A DNA stretch of 64,000 bases from contig NZ_JAMBPQ010000018.1 in assembly GCF_024206495.1 (NCBI RefSeq), forward strand, positions 62,001-126,000, read 5' to 3'. This document shows positions 8,578 through 17,381 of the stretch, piece after piece. Each line of letters opens with the position of its first letter. The first letter of the stretch is position 1. The notes beneath the pieces were generated by a model that was given only the letters and a program-made list of their open reading frames with translations, was not told where the DNA came from and searched no databases. The DNA is from Paraburkholderia sp. CNPSo 3272. Lineage in GTDB: Bacteria; Pseudomonadota; Gammaproteobacteria; Burkholderiales; Burkholderiaceae. A program made the position numbers and the translations under genes.

Positions 8578-9393
8578 ATGAGTGTCGAATCCGTTGCTAA
8601 CCGGCCGCAGGCCAATGCGAATGCCGGACCCGGCGAACCCGTAACGCCCGCATTGGGTGCCAATTTGCCGCCCTGGCCGCAGGTCGACTTCGCCGAATTC
8701 GGCGAGGTGGAGATCAAGCCGGTCTCGCGCATCCAGAAGCTCACAGGGGCCTTCCTGTCGCGCAACTGGCTCACGATTCCGCATGTGACGCACCATGACG
8801 ATGCGGATATCACATCGCTCGAAACGTGGCGCAAGGCGCGCAACGAGGCGAATGCGGCAGTGAAGCTCACACCGCTCGTCTTTCTCATCAAGGCGGTAGT
8901 GCGCGCCTTGCAAGAGTTTCCGCAATTCAATGCTTCGCTCGATGGCGATGGCAAGAACATCGTCCTCAAGAAGTACTTCCATATTGGGGTTGCGGTCGAC
9001 ACCCGCTTTGGACTGCTCGTGCCGGTGCTGCGAAACTGCGACAAGAAAAGCGTCGAGGAACTTGCAACCGAACTCGCGGCGATTTCCCTGAAGGCGCGCG
9101 AAAAAGGCCTTTCGATGGCGGAGATGTCTGGCGGCTGCTTTTCGATCAGTTCGCTCGGCGGCTTTGGGGGCACCGGCTTCACGCCTATCGTCAATGCGCC
9201 TGAGGTGGCGATTCTCGGCGTGACCAAAACACGGCTGACGGCCGTGCCCACGGAAGACGGCGGTATTAGCTGGCGCAAGATGTTGCCCCTCTCGCTGAGC
9301 TACGACCATCGCGTGATCAACGGAGCCGATGCGGCGCGCTTCGCCGCATTCATCGGGACCGTGCTGGCCGATCCGCAGGCGCTCGCAGGCTAA
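8578..9393 (+). CDS. 2-oxoacid dehydrogenase acyltransferase (E2) catalytic core without lipoyl domain
   Basis: 271 residues from ATG 8578. A low-complexity N-terminus (about 1-35) leads into the catalytic domain: VSRIQKLTGAFLSRNWLTIP near 50, ISSLGGFGGTGFTPIVNAPE near 198, and the active-site LSYDHRVINGADAARF near 240. His of DHRV is the catalytic base; the usual Asp four residues on is Asn, as also known in some working E2p enzymes. Normal E2 proteins carry one to three lipoyl domains and an E3-binding domain in front of the core; both are missing here, and the lipoyl domain is encoded by the preceding gene. Confidence 0.9.
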   Translation: MSVESVANRPQANANAGPGEPVTPALGANLPPWPQVDFAEFGEVEIKPVSRIQKLTGAFLSRNWLTIPHVTHHDDADITSLETWRKARNEANAAVKLTPLVFLIKAVVRALQEFPQFNASLDGDGKNIVLKKYFHIGVAVDTRFGLLVPVLRNCDKKSVEELATELAAISLKAREKGLSMAEMSGGCFSISSLGGFGGTGFTPIVNAPEVAILGVTKTRLTAVPTEDGGISWRKMLPLSLSYDHRVINGADAARFAAFIGTVLADPQALAG

Positions 9394-9427
9394 AAGAACG
9401 AAGTCACAAAACAACGACGGGACTGAA

Positions 9428-10957
9428 ATGAGAACCCTTGGCGAGATGATCGAGCGAAACGCTCGCTTGCATGCCGACCACACGGCGCTCGTGTACGCTG
9501 AGCGTCGTTTAACGCACGCTGAGCTAGCCGAGCGCGCGCGCCGCTTTTCGGGGGCGCTATACGAGCGTGGTCTGCGGCGTCAGGATCGAGTTGCGATCCT
9601 CGCGATGAATTGTGCGGAGTACTACGAGAGCTACCGCGCATGCGAGTGGGCAGGCTTCATTCTGGCGACCGTCAATTTCCGGCTGGCGCCTGCGGAGATT
9701 CTTTATATCCTCAAGGATGCGGCGCCCAAGGCGCTCGTGTTCGAGGCGCAGTACGCGGATGTCGTGGACGGGCTGCGTTCGCAATTGCCAGAAATCGAGC
9801 AATACATCTGCATCGGCGACGCGCCGCAGTGGGCTGTTTCATTCGAAACGGTGGTGGACGAGGGCCCGCTGGAAGGGCCGCCGATCCGTTCGAACCCGCA
9901 AGACTACGCTTACCTGATGTACACGAGCGGCACCACGGGGCGTCCCAAGGGCGTCGTTCGCACGCACCACGCCATGTGCGTCACCGCGGAAAGCTGCGCG
10001 CTCGTCACGGAATTTTCCGGCAACACGCGCGTGCTGCAAACCACGCCGGCGTTCCATGTCGGCGGCATTGGCTTCGTCAATTCTGTGGCCTGGATGGGCG
10101 GCACGACGGTCGTGCATCGCGGCTTCGAGCCGAAGCAGATGCTCGAAACGATCGCCGAGGAACGTATCACCTTCACGTTCATGGTGGCCGCCATGCTTCA
10201 GGCGGTGCTCGACGTGCCGGAACTGTCGAGCTACGACGTATCGAGCATCGAGAACATCGTCACTGCCGCGGCACCCGTGCCTGCGCCGCTGCTTTCGCGT
10301 GGCATCCAGGCGCTCGGCCCCGTGTTTTCGGTTCAATACGGCATGACCGAGAGCAACGCATGCTGGTTGCCTTCTCACGAGGTCAAGCCGCACGGCTCGC
10401 CCGAACAGGTTCGACGCCTCGCATCGGTCGGGCGGCCGTGTCCCGGCATCGAGCTACGCATCGTCGACGACCACGGCAACGACTTGCCGCAAGGCCAGAC
10501 GGGCGAGGTATGGCTGCGCTCGCAGACGCAACTGAGCGGCTACTGGAACAACAGCGTCGCGACAGTGGAAGCACTGCGAGACGGCTGGTATCGCTCCGGC
10601 GACATGGGCTATCAGGACAAGGACGGCTACGTCTTCCTCGTCGACCGCAAGAAGGACATGATCATTTCGGGCGGAGAGAACATTTACAGCCGTGAAGTCG
10701 AGGATGCACTGGTGCAGCATCCCGCAGTCGTCGACGTTGCCGTGATCGGGGTCCCGCATGAGAAGTGGGGCGAATGCGTCAAGGCGATCGTCGTTCTGCG
10801 CCGGGGCGAGCAAGCGAGCGAGGCCGAGCTGATCGAATTTTGTCGCGACCTGATCGCGAGCTACAAGTGCCCGAAAGCCATCGCGTTCGTCGACGAGCTA
10901 CCGAGGTTGCCGACAGGCAAGATCAGCAAAGTGATTCTGCGCAAGCAGTTTGCGTAG
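9428..10957 (+). CDS. Acyl-CoA synthetase (AMP-forming)
   Basis: 509 residues. Adenylate-forming motifs are present: YTSGTTGRPKGV near 165, YGMTESN near 303, YRSGDMGYQDKDGY near 390, DRKKDMIISGGENIYSREVE near 408 and the catalytic C-terminal PTGKISK near 493. It activates a carboxylate to its CoA thioester with ATP. Upstream genes oxygenate and cleave rings; downstream genes are beta-oxidation enzymes, so it probably commits the ring-opened or native acid to beta-oxidation. The chain or ring preference cannot be read. It is followed after 37 nt by a crotonase. Confidence 0.93.
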   Translation: MRTLGEMIERNARLHADHTALVYAERRLTHAELAERARRFSGALYERGLRRQDRVAILAMNCAEYYESYRACEWAGFILATVNFRLAPAEILYILKDAAPKALVFEAQYADVVDGLRSQLPEIEQYICIGDAPQWAVSFETVVDEGPLEGPPIRSNPQDYAYLMYTSGTTGRPKGVVRTHHAMCVTAESCALVTEFSGNTRVLQTTPAFHVGGIGFVNSVAWMGGTTVVHRGFEPKQMLETIAEERITFTFMVAAMLQAVLDVPELSSYDVSSIENIVTAAAPVPAPLLSRGIQALGPVFSVQYGMTESNACWLPSHEVKPHGSPEQVRRLASVGRPCPGIELRIVDDHGNDLPQGQTGEVWLRSQTQLSGYWNNSVATVEALRDGWYRSGDMGYQDKDGYVFLVDRKKDMIISGGENIYSREVEDALVQHPAVVDVAVIGVPHEKWGECVKAIVVLRRGEQASEAELIEFCRDLIASYKCPKAIAFVDELPRLPTGKISKVILRKQFA

Positions 10958-10994
10958 TTGAACCGGTAATCGCTTCATTCAAAGAGAACCGATT

Positions 10995-11888
10995 ATGGCC
11001 AAATGGCTCAAGAGTACAGAGTGCGTACAGTTCGAAGTCGCGGAGCGGGTTGCGCGCATCACACTGAATCGCCCGGACAAGCGCAATGCCATCAACAATG
11101 CGCTGCTGCAGGAACTCAAGGCGGCGTTGCTCGAAGCCGATGACCTGAAATCGGTCAACGTCATCGTGCTTTCGGGGGCGGGCCGCGACTTCTGCGCGGG
11201 CTACGACCTCGTGACGACCTATACGGACCGGGCGGCGGAAGCCGTCGATCCGGGTGAGTATCGCGGCACGATTCGCAGTTTCGACGACGACTGCTGGTCG
11301 ATGGAGCGGCAGGCGGAGACGGTCAATCTGATGGCCGAAATCCACAAGCCGATCATCGCGCAGGTTCACGGCAACTGTCTTGCAGGCGGCACGGATCTCG
11401 CGCTCGCATGCGACATGGTGATCGCCGCCGACAACGCGAGAATCGGTTTTCCCGCTACGCGCGCCAACGGTTCGCCCCCTGCGCACATGTGGTTCTATCA
11501 CGTCGGCCCTCAGTGGGCGAAACGTCTGCTGCTTTCCGGAGATTCGCTGACGGGAAGAGACGCGGCGAAAATCGGCCTCGTCATGGACGCGGTGCCTGCG
11601 GAGCAACTCGAAGCGGAGGCGGGCGAACTGGCGCGCCGTCTGTCTTTCGTCGACGCCGACCTGCTGGCGGCCAACAAGCGCATCGTCAACATCGGCTTGG
11701 AACTGGCCGGTTCGCGCACGCTCCAGCGGCTCGCCGTGGAGAACGACTCGCGGGCTCACCAGAGCCAGGGGCCGCGACGCGCGCAGTTCAAGGCAGATAT
11801 GGAAGCGGTCGGGCTCAAGGAAGCGCTCAAGCGCCGCGACGAGCCTTTCGGCGACGGGATGATCCGCCTGCACGCTCGTGGCAGTTGA
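10995..11888 (+). CDS. Crotonase-family protein lacking both catalytic glutamates
   Basis: 297 residues, slightly longer than usual. The fold markers are clear: TLNRPDKRNAINN near 25, GAGRDFCAGYDL near 61 and the oxyanion-hole segment HGNCLAGGTDLALACD. Where classical enoyl-CoA hydratase has Glu in the GGGCELA and PE segments, this protein has Thr-Asp (AGGTDLALACD) and GFPATRANGSPP, so neither glutamate is present. It may be an isomerase, a hydrolase or a C-C bond enzyme rather than a hydratase. It lies between the CoA ligase and a second divergent crotonase. Confidence 0.85.
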   Translation: MAKWLKSTECVQFEVAERVARITLNRPDKRNAINNALLQELKAALLEADDLKSVNVIVLSGAGRDFCAGYDLVTTYTDRAAEAVDPGEYRGTIRSFDDDCWSMERQAETVNLMAEIHKPIIAQVHGNCLAGGTDLALACDMVIAADNARIGFPATRANGSPPAHMWFYHVGPQWAKRLLLSGDSLTGRDAAKIGLVMDAVPAEQLEAEAGELARRLSFVDADLLAANKRIVNIGLELAGSRTLQRLAVENDSRAHQSQGPRRAQFKADMEAVGLKEALKRRDEPFGDGMIRLHARGS

Positions 11889-11919
11889 CGAACCGAACTC
11901 GAACGAAGATCCGAACATC

Positions 11920-12699
11920 ATGGACGTTGAACTCACATTGAACGGCGCGGTTGCGACGCTGTGCCTGAACCGCCCCGAGAAGCTCAATGCGCTGACGCCG
12001 GAAATGCTGGAGTTGATTCTCGGCCACCTCGATCGCATCGAGCAGGACCCGGAGATTCGCGCGGTCATTCTCACCGGCGCCGGCCGCGCTTTCTGCGCGG
12101 GCGCCGACATCAAAGGCAGCGGGGCCGCGCCGCCGCAAATGAGCGTTGCCCATGCGCGCGCTTCGATGGCCGTCTATCAGAAGATCGCGCTCAGACTGTA
12201 CAACCTGAACAAGCCGATGGTCGCGGCTGTGCGGGGCGTTGCCGTGGGTATCGCATGGAGCTTCGCGCTGTGCGCGGACCAGTTGATCGTTGCCGATACG
12301 GCGCAGTTCATTCCCGCGTTCCTGATGCGCGCCACGCTGCCCGAAGGCGGCATGGTGCATCTGCTTGCGCGTCATTGCGGCGAGTTTCGCGCCAAGGAGA
12401 TCATGTATCTGAATCGGCGGCTGACAGGCAAGGAAGCGCTCGATCTGCGCCTGGCGAGCCACTTCGTCGAGGACGGCGAGCTCGACGCGGCAGCCGCGAA
12501 GCTGGCCGGCGAACTGGCGGCCGGCCCGACCTTTTCGCTTGGCTTGACCAAGCAGTTGTTCCGGTTGAACACCGCAAGCATGGAAGAGTTTCTGGCCCAG
12601 GAACTGAACGCGGTAGCGCTCGCGGTGAATTCGGAAGACGCGGCGGAGGGCCGGCTGGCGGCGAGAGAGAAGCGAGCGCCTGCCTTCCGTGGCCGCTAA
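11920..12699 (+). CDS. Crotonase-family protein, non-classical active site
   Basis: 259 residues from ATG 11920. An in-frame GTG at 11878 would add 14 residues, but it lies inside the previous gene, so ATG is preferred. LNRPEKLNALTPEM near 18 and TGAGRAFCAGADIKG near 52 define the family. The segment GVAVGIAWSFALCAD has no glutamate at the first catalytic position, and the second region reads FLMRATLPEGG. Dehydration or hydration by the classical two-glutamate mechanism is therefore doubtful. It is in the same operon as the preceding crotonase and the two acyl-CoA dehydrogenases. Confidence 0.85.
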   Translation: MDVELTLNGAVATLCLNRPEKLNALTPEMLELILGHLDRIEQDPEIRAVILTGAGRAFCAGADIKGSGAAPPQMSVAHARASMAVYQKIALRLYNLNKPMVAAVRGVAVGIAWSFALCADQLIVADTAQFIPAFLMRATLPEGGMVHLLARHCGEFRAKEIMYLNRRLTGKEALDLRLASHFVEDGELDAAAAKLAGELAAGPTFSLGLTKQLFRLNTASMEEFLAQELNAVALAVNSEDAAEGRLAAREKRAPAFRGR

Positions 12700-12776
12700 G
12701 TGGGGCGCCTGCACGAGCAGCGCGAGCCCGGCTAGTCCGATATACGGGTGCGTAAGAGATTCTGGAGTCGGGAAAA

Positions 12777-13979
12777 ATGAATTTTGCTTATAGCAAGGAA
12801 GACGAAGCGTTTCGTCAGGAAGTGCGCCAGTTCTTCAAGGAGCATGCACCCGCCGATATCTCACGCCGGTGGCGCGTTGGCGTGCATCCGCCTGCGCGCG
12901 ACGACATTCGCAAGTGGCAGGGCATTCTGTACGAACGTGGCTGGGGTGCGCCCCATTTGCCGGTCGAGCATGGCGGCACCGACTGGAGCGGGTTTCGCAA
13001 GCATATCTTCATGGAAGAGCTGTACAACGCCGACGCCATGGACTACAGCTGGCAGTCCACGCATATGGTCGCGCCCGTCATCATCGCGTTCGGTTCGGCC
13101 TGGCAAAAGGAGCGCTTCCTCAAGCCGCTCCTGCGTGGCGACGAATTTTGGTGCCAGGGATTCTCGGAACCGAACGCGGGCTCCGACCTCGCCGGGTTGA
13201 GAACCACCGCGGTACTCGAGGGCGACGAGTACGTCATCAACGGCCAGAAGATCTGGACCAGCGACGCCACCATTGCCGACTGGGGATTCTTTCTCGTCAA
13301 GACCGATACGACCGTCAAGCCGCAGCGAGGAATCTCGTTCCTGCTCGTCAAGATGGACACGCCGGGCATTACCGTGCGTCCGATCGTGTCGATCGAAGGC
13401 GGCAGGGGTCTGAACGAGGTGTTCCTCGAAAACGTCCGCGTACCGAAGGCGCATCTCGTCGGTGAGGCCGGCATGGGGTGGACCTATGCGAAGTACTTGC
13501 TGGAGAAGGAGCGCACGACGAGCGCGTTCCTGTACTTCAACAAGCGTGAGTTGCAACGTGCGAAGGACATTGCCGCTCAGGAGATGGTCGATGGCGTGCG
13601 GCTGGTCGATACAGCCGGGTTCGCGCGCAAGGTTGCGGAGGTCGAAGCGGATCTCATGGCGCTCGAGTGGTCGGTGCTGCGCATCCTCGCCGAAGAGAAG
13701 AGCGAGCGCAACCTCGATGCCGTAGTGTCCGCGCTCAAGATCAGCGGGTCGGAATTGCAGCAGCGCGTGACGCAGCTCCAGATGGACGCGCTCGGTCCCC
13801 GCGTGATGCGCTTCGACGACCACAGCGGCGCATACGCCGATCCCGAGGTCGACGAAAACTGGCCCGATTACGTGGGCGGCCGCACGTCGGGCTATCTCAT
13901 CGCTCGCGCATCCACCATTTACGGCGGTGCGCGCGAGGTGCAGAAGAACATCATCGCCAAACTCGCATTTGGACTGTAG
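12777..13979 (+). CDS. Acyl-CoA dehydrogenase, subunit 1 of a probable pair
   Basis: 400 residues. Acyl-CoA dehydrogenase segments: WCQGFSEPNAGSDLAGL near 126, GQKIWTSDATIADWGF near 158, EGGRGLNEVFLENVRVP near 206, and the C-terminal IYGGAREVQKNIIAKLAFGL that binds FAD. It introduces an alpha-beta double bond into a CoA thioester and passes electrons to ETF. The second dehydrogenase starts 2 nt after its stop. Adjacent, unequal dehydrogenase pairs are known in steroid side-chain degradation, where they form alpha2-beta2 enzymes (ChsE1-ChsE2), and the same may hold here. Confidence 0.92.
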   Translation: MNFAYSKEDEAFRQEVRQFFKEHAPADISRRWRVGVHPPARDDIRKWQGILYERGWGAPHLPVEHGGTDWSGFRKHIFMEELYNADAMDYSWQSTHMVAPVIIAFGSAWQKERFLKPLLRGDEFWCQGFSEPNAGSDLAGLRTTAVLEGDEYVINGQKIWTSDATIADWGFFLVKTDTTVKPQRGISFLLVKMDTPGITVRPIVSIEGGRGLNEVFLENVRVPKAHLVGEAGMGWTYAKYLLEKERTTSAFLYFNKRELQRAKDIAAQEMVDGVRLVDTAGFARKVAEVEADLMALEWSVLRILAEEKSERNLDAVVSALKISGSELQQRVTQLQMDALGPRVMRFDDHSGAYADPEVDENWPDYVGGRTSGYLIARASTIYGGAREVQKNIIAKLAFGL

Positions 13980-13981
13980 CC

Positions 13982-15124
13982 ATGGACTTCAACTTCTCCG
14001 AAGAACAATTGATGCTCAAGGATGGCGCGCAGCGCTACGTCCAACAGGAGTATGGATTCGAGGCGCGCACGCACATCGCGGCGCAGCAGGAGGGCTTCAG
14101 CCGCGAGCATTGGCGCACATACGCCGAGCTTGGCTGGCTCGGGCTAACCATGCCGGAAGAGGTTGGCGGCCTCGGGTGTTCGTTTATCGAAATGGCGATC
14201 CTGATGGAGGCGCTCGGCCGCGGCATGGCGCTCGAGCCGGTCGTGCAAACGGCGCTGCTTTGCGCCACGATCATCGAACGAGGCGACTCGCAGCCACAGC
14301 GCGAGACGCTGTTGCCTGCAGTCATCGAAGGCAAGTTACTGCTTTCGCTGGCGGATAGCGAAGCGGGCAGTCGCTACAAGGTGGGTTGCCATGCGCGGAC
14401 CCAAGCTCGCAGAACGTCTTCGGGATACCTGATCAGTGGCGCGAAGACGCTGGTGCTGGCCGGCGAGTCCGCAGATCAACTGCTCGTGACCGCGCGAGTG
14501 GAAAGCGCATCGCAAGGCGTTGCCGTGTTTCTTGTCGACCGTCGCGCTGCCGGCGTCACGTGCCGGTCGTATCGCTTGCTCGACGGCTCGCGTGCGGCGG
14601 ATATCGACCTGCACGACGTCGAGGTCGGCGACGATGCGCTGATTGTCGGACCGCAGCGCGCGCTGGAGGTGCTCACGCAGGCAACGGAACTCGCTATTCT
14701 CGCGAGCGTGGCCGAGAACCTCGGCATGATGGAAGCGGTGATGGCCATAACTTCGGAGTACATCAAGGGACGCTCGCAGTTCGGCCAGCCCATCGGCAAG
14801 TTCCAGGCATTGCAGCATCGCATGGCGGAGATGTTCGTCGCCACGCAGGAAGCACGCTCGATGTTGTACTGCGGGATCGCGCATCTCGACCGGCCGCCGG
14901 CCGAACGCAGCCGCGCCATCTCGGCGGCCAGGGCGGTTGCCGCGCGTGCCAATCGCTTCGTTTGCGCGCAGGGCATCCAGTTGCACGGCGGCATGGGGCT
15001 GACCGAGGAATATCCGGTCGGCCATTACTTCCGCAAGATGGCGATGATGGAAAAGATGTTCGGCGATATCGACTTTCATCTCGACCGCGTTGCGGCAAGC
15101 AACCGCACACCGGTAACGGCGTGA
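13982..15124 (+). CDS. Acyl-CoA dehydrogenase, subunit 2 of a probable pair
   Basis: 380 residues. The N-terminal helix domain (LGLTMPEEVGGLGCSF near 53) and the C-terminal domain (FGQPIGKFQALQHRMAEM near 266, CAQGIQLHGGMGLTEEYP near 327) are typical. The middle beta domain is degenerate: SEAGSRYKVG stands where the first subunit has the canonical EPNAGSD, and the C-terminus lacks the YGG..EVQ segment. This asymmetry fits a partner subunit that completes a heteromeric enzyme with the product of 12777-13979. The genes are tightly coupled. Confidence 0.9.
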   Translation: MDFNFSEEQLMLKDGAQRYVQQEYGFEARTHIAAQQEGFSREHWRTYAELGWLGLTMPEEVGGLGCSFIEMAILMEALGRGMALEPVVQTALLCATIIERGDSQPQRETLLPAVIEGKLLLSLADSEAGSRYKVGCHARTQARRTSSGYLISGAKTLVLAGESADQLLVTARVESASQGVAVFLVDRRAAGVTCRSYRLLDGSRAADIDLHDVEVGDDALIVGPQRALEVLTQATELAILASVAENLGMMEAVMAITSEYIKGRSQFGQPIGKFQALQHRMAEMFVATQEARSMLYCGIAHLDRPPAERSRAISAARAVAARANRFVCAQGIQLHGGMGLTEEYPVGHYFRKMAMMEKMFGDIDFHLDRVAASNRTPVTA

Positions 15125-15141
15125 GCCCGGAGGAGCAGATC

Positions 15142-15984
15142 GTGCAACGCGTGAAAGACAAGATTGCGATTGTGACCGGGGCCGCATCGGGTATCGGCGC
15201 TGCTTGCGCCGCGAGGCTCGCGCAGGAAGGCGCCTTGCTGGTCGTGGCGGATCTGAATCTCGAAGGCGCGCAGGAGCAGGTTCGCCGTATCAAGGAGTCG
15301 GGCGGCCAGGCGGTTGCTGCGCGTGTCGATATCGGTGAAGAAAGCTCGATCGATGCGTTGTTCGATCTGACGCTCGAGACCTGGGGCGGCCTCGATATCC
15401 TGCACAACAACGCTGCCGCCACGTCGCTTTCCAGTACGGTCGACGCGGCGGTCGAGGCCGTCGACGTCGCCGTCTGGGACGACACGATGCGCATCAATCT
15501 TCGCGGCACCATGCTGGCTTCGCGGCGCGCGCTGCCGCTCATGCGCTCGCGCGGCGGCGGTTCGATCATCAATACCTCTTCGGGCTCCGCTCAGGCGGGT
15601 GCGCTGGGGTACAGCGCCTATGGTGTCTGCAAGGCGGGCATTGAAAATTTGACGCGCTACATCGCCGCGCAGCATGGCAAGGAAGGCATACGCTGCAACG
15701 CGATTGCTCCCGGGCTGATCGTCACACCTGTGACTCAGGCGTACTACGCGGGCGAACTCGGCGAAATGATGCTCAGCCACCATCTCACGCGTCGCCTCGG
15801 GCTGCCCGAGGATATTGCGCACGCGCTCGTGTATCTCGCTTCGGACGAGGCCGTGTTCGTCACGGGACAAGTGTTCAATGTCGATGGCGGACTGCTTTCT
15901 CACCAGCCGTACTATGCTGACGAAATCCGCGCACGTTCGGCCAACGCGGCCAGCGCGGCCAACGTGGCGAAGGGGGCGGCATGA
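15142..15984 (+). CDS. Short-chain dehydrogenase/reductase
   Basis: 280 residues from GTG 15142, chosen because GGAGGAG ends 6 nt before it; an earlier GTG at 15121 overlaps the preceding stop but has no comparable ribosome site. TGAASGIGAACA near 12 binds NAD(P), and the catalytic Tyr and Lys are in YSAYGVCKAG. The usual NNAG is NNAA. The C-terminal NVDGGLLSHQP is typical. It probably oxidises a hydroxyl or hydroxyacyl intermediate of the operon's pathway. It overlaps the SnoaL-like gene by 4 nt (ATGA). Confidence 0.9.
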   Translation: MQRVKDKIAIVTGAASGIGAACAARLAQEGALLVVADLNLEGAQEQVRRIKESGGQAVAARVDIGEESSIDALFDLTLETWGGLDILHNNAAATSLSSTVDAAVEAVDVAVWDDTMRINLRGTMLASRRALPLMRSRGGGSIINTSSGSAQAGALGYSAYGVCKAGIENLTRYIAAQHGKEGIRCNAIAPGLIVTPVTQAYYAGELGEMMLSHHLTRRLGLPEDIAHALVYLASDEAVFVTGQVFNVDGGLLSHQPYYADEIRARSANAASAANVAKGAA

Positions 15985-16559
15985 CGACGGACCCCAGCCT
16001 TCTGGCGCGCGTCGAACGCATCGAGGCGCAGCTCGCCATTCAGCAGTTGCCGGTGCGGTACGCGCTCGCGGTAGATTCGCGCGATCTGGACAGCCTCGTG
16101 CAACTGTTCGCCGAAGACGTCGATTGCGGCCGCTGGGGCGTGGGGCGCGCTGCGCTGAAAACGTTCTACGGGTCCGAACATATCCTGCGCGGCTTTTATC
16201 GCAGCATCCACCAGATCTGCGGCCACGCAGTCGATTTCATCGATCCCGACCACGCGACGGGAAGCGTATATTGCCGCGCGGAGCACGAGGACAACGGCTC
16301 GTGGGTGGTGATGGCGATCTGTTACTTCGATCACTATGTGCGGCGCGACGGGCAGTGGTATTTCGAGCGGCGCGAAGAACAGCACTGGTATTCGACGGAC
16401 TGGCTCTCACGTCCCGGCGCGCCGCGCTTCCAGAACTGGCCAGGCAAATATGAGGGCGACCGCTACGAGCCGCGTCTTCCGCAGGGCTTTCCGACGTGGG
16501 CGGCGTTCTGGAGCAAAAGCGAACAGCACGCCATCGATGCATTGACGAAGGCGCCCTAG
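15981..16559 (+). CDS. SnoaL-like (NTF2-fold) protein
   Basis: 192 residues. The N-terminal ARVERIEAQLAIQQLPVRYA followed by DSRDLDSLVQLFAEDVDCG is the opening of SnoaL_4-type proteins, which fold into a cone around a hydrophobic pocket and act as isomerases, dehydratases, cyclases or oxygenases. Candidate acid-base residues His, Asp and Tyr are present (HQICGHAVDFIDPDHA near 77). It is the last gene of the + strand series that starts at the Rieske gene, and its stop lies next to the hairpin 16558-16573. A small-ring isomerase or dehydratase role is an inference. Confidence 0.8.
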   Translation: MTTDPSLLARVERIEAQLAIQQLPVRYALAVDSRDLDSLVQLFAEDVDCGRWGVGRAALKTFYGSEHILRGFYRSIHQICGHAVDFIDPDHATGSVYCRAEHEDNGSWVVMAICYFDHYVRRDGQWYFERREEQHWYSTDWLSRPGAPRFQNWPGKYEGDRYEPRLPQGFPTWAAFWSKSEQHAIDALTKAP

Positions 16560-16573
16560 GCGCGGTTGCGCCT
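16558..16573. terminator. Hairpin between convergent genes
   Basis: A 6-bp perfect stem AGGCGC / GCGCCT with a GGTT loop overlapping the stop codon of the SnoaL-like gene and facing the end of the SDR at 16600 (-). No T-run follows, so termination strength is uncertain. Confidence 0.4.
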
Positions 16574-16599
16574 TCGGCGTTAGCGGAGGTGCGCGTGCA

Positions 16600-17376
16600 T
16601 CAAAGCGCCGCTTCCCCGCGCAAGAGCACGTCGGCGCCACCGTCTGCGAAGGGAACCTGGCCCACCATGTAGGCGTTAGCCGCACTGGCGAGGAACGCAA
16701 GGAGCGGAATGATCTGCTCAGCGCTCGCATAGTCCCGTACGGCGGTGGGCACACCGGCTGCAAGCGCCTCGCGGCCCTCGGCAGTTTCCAGCAGCGGCGC
16801 GACCATCGGCGTTTTCACAATGCCCGGCGCGATCCCGTTCAGCAGCACACCTTGGTCCGCCCAGCCGGGCAGCACCGCCGTGCGCCGTAGCCATTGCGTC
16901 AGCGCGCGTTTGGACGACGCATAGCATTGCGCGCCGATTTTTGCGGCCTGTTCCCTCGCGGCAGTTTCGTCGCCGTCGAGGCACAATTCGACAAGGCGCG
17001 TATCGACGGGATGAAGCGAGGCCAGTGAAGAGATCACCACGACGCGGGGCTGCGTGCCACGCTGGAGGAGCGGCAACAGGCGCGGCAGCAAGTCCGCAAC
17101 GCCGAAATAATTCACCGATACCAGCGTATCGCCAGCGACGGGGGGAGATACCCCGGCGCACGCGACCACCGCGTCGATCGATGGCGCAATCTCCTGCACG
17201 CGCGCGACAAGCGCCACGCGTGCCGCCGGGTCGGCGAGATCCGAACACACATGGGCATTGTGCAGATCGACGCCAATCACCCGTTCGCCGAGTGCCGTCA
17301 AATGACGGGCGAGCGCAGCGCCCATGCCGGAAGCCGCGCCGGTGATCAGCGTCGTGCGGGGTGCGTGCGCACTCAT
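16600..17376 (-). CDS. SDR resembling 3-alpha-hydroxysteroid dehydrogenase/carbonyl reductase
   Basis: 258 residues from the ATG at 17376, 5 nt after the ferredoxin stop. TLITGAASGMGAALA near 8 binds NAD(P). The shortened middle, VVACAGVSPPVAGDTLVSVN then YFGVADLLPRLLPLLQRG, and VVISSLASLHP closely follow the pattern of Comamonas 3-alpha-HSD/carbonyl reductase (HsdA), which is also about 257 residues. The catalytic Tyr and Lys are in CYASSKRAL. It probably oxidises the alcohol made by the P450 whose redox partners are encoded in the same operon. The substrate is not proven to be a steroid. Confidence 0.87.
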   Translation of the reverse strand: MSAHAPRTTLITGAASGMGAALARHLTALGERVIGVDLHNAHVCSDLADPAARVALVARVQEIAPSIDAVVACAGVSPPVAGDTLVSVNYFGVADLLPRLLPLLQRGTQPRVVVISSLASLHPVDTRLVELCLDGDETAAREQAAKIGAQCYASSKRALTQWLRRTAVLPGWADQGVLLNGIAPGIVKTPMVAPLLETAEGREALAAGVPTAVRDYASAEQIIPLLAFLASAANAYMVGQVPFADGGADVLLRGEAAL

Positions 17377-17381
17377 GATGC

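Noticed and set aside
3193..16559. Classical steroid (testosterone/cholate) degradation operon
   Set aside because: KstD-like, HSD-like and paired dehydrogenase genes suggest it, but the meta-cleavage dioxygenase, hydrolase and flavin monooxygenase genes expected for ring A/B opening are not in the window.
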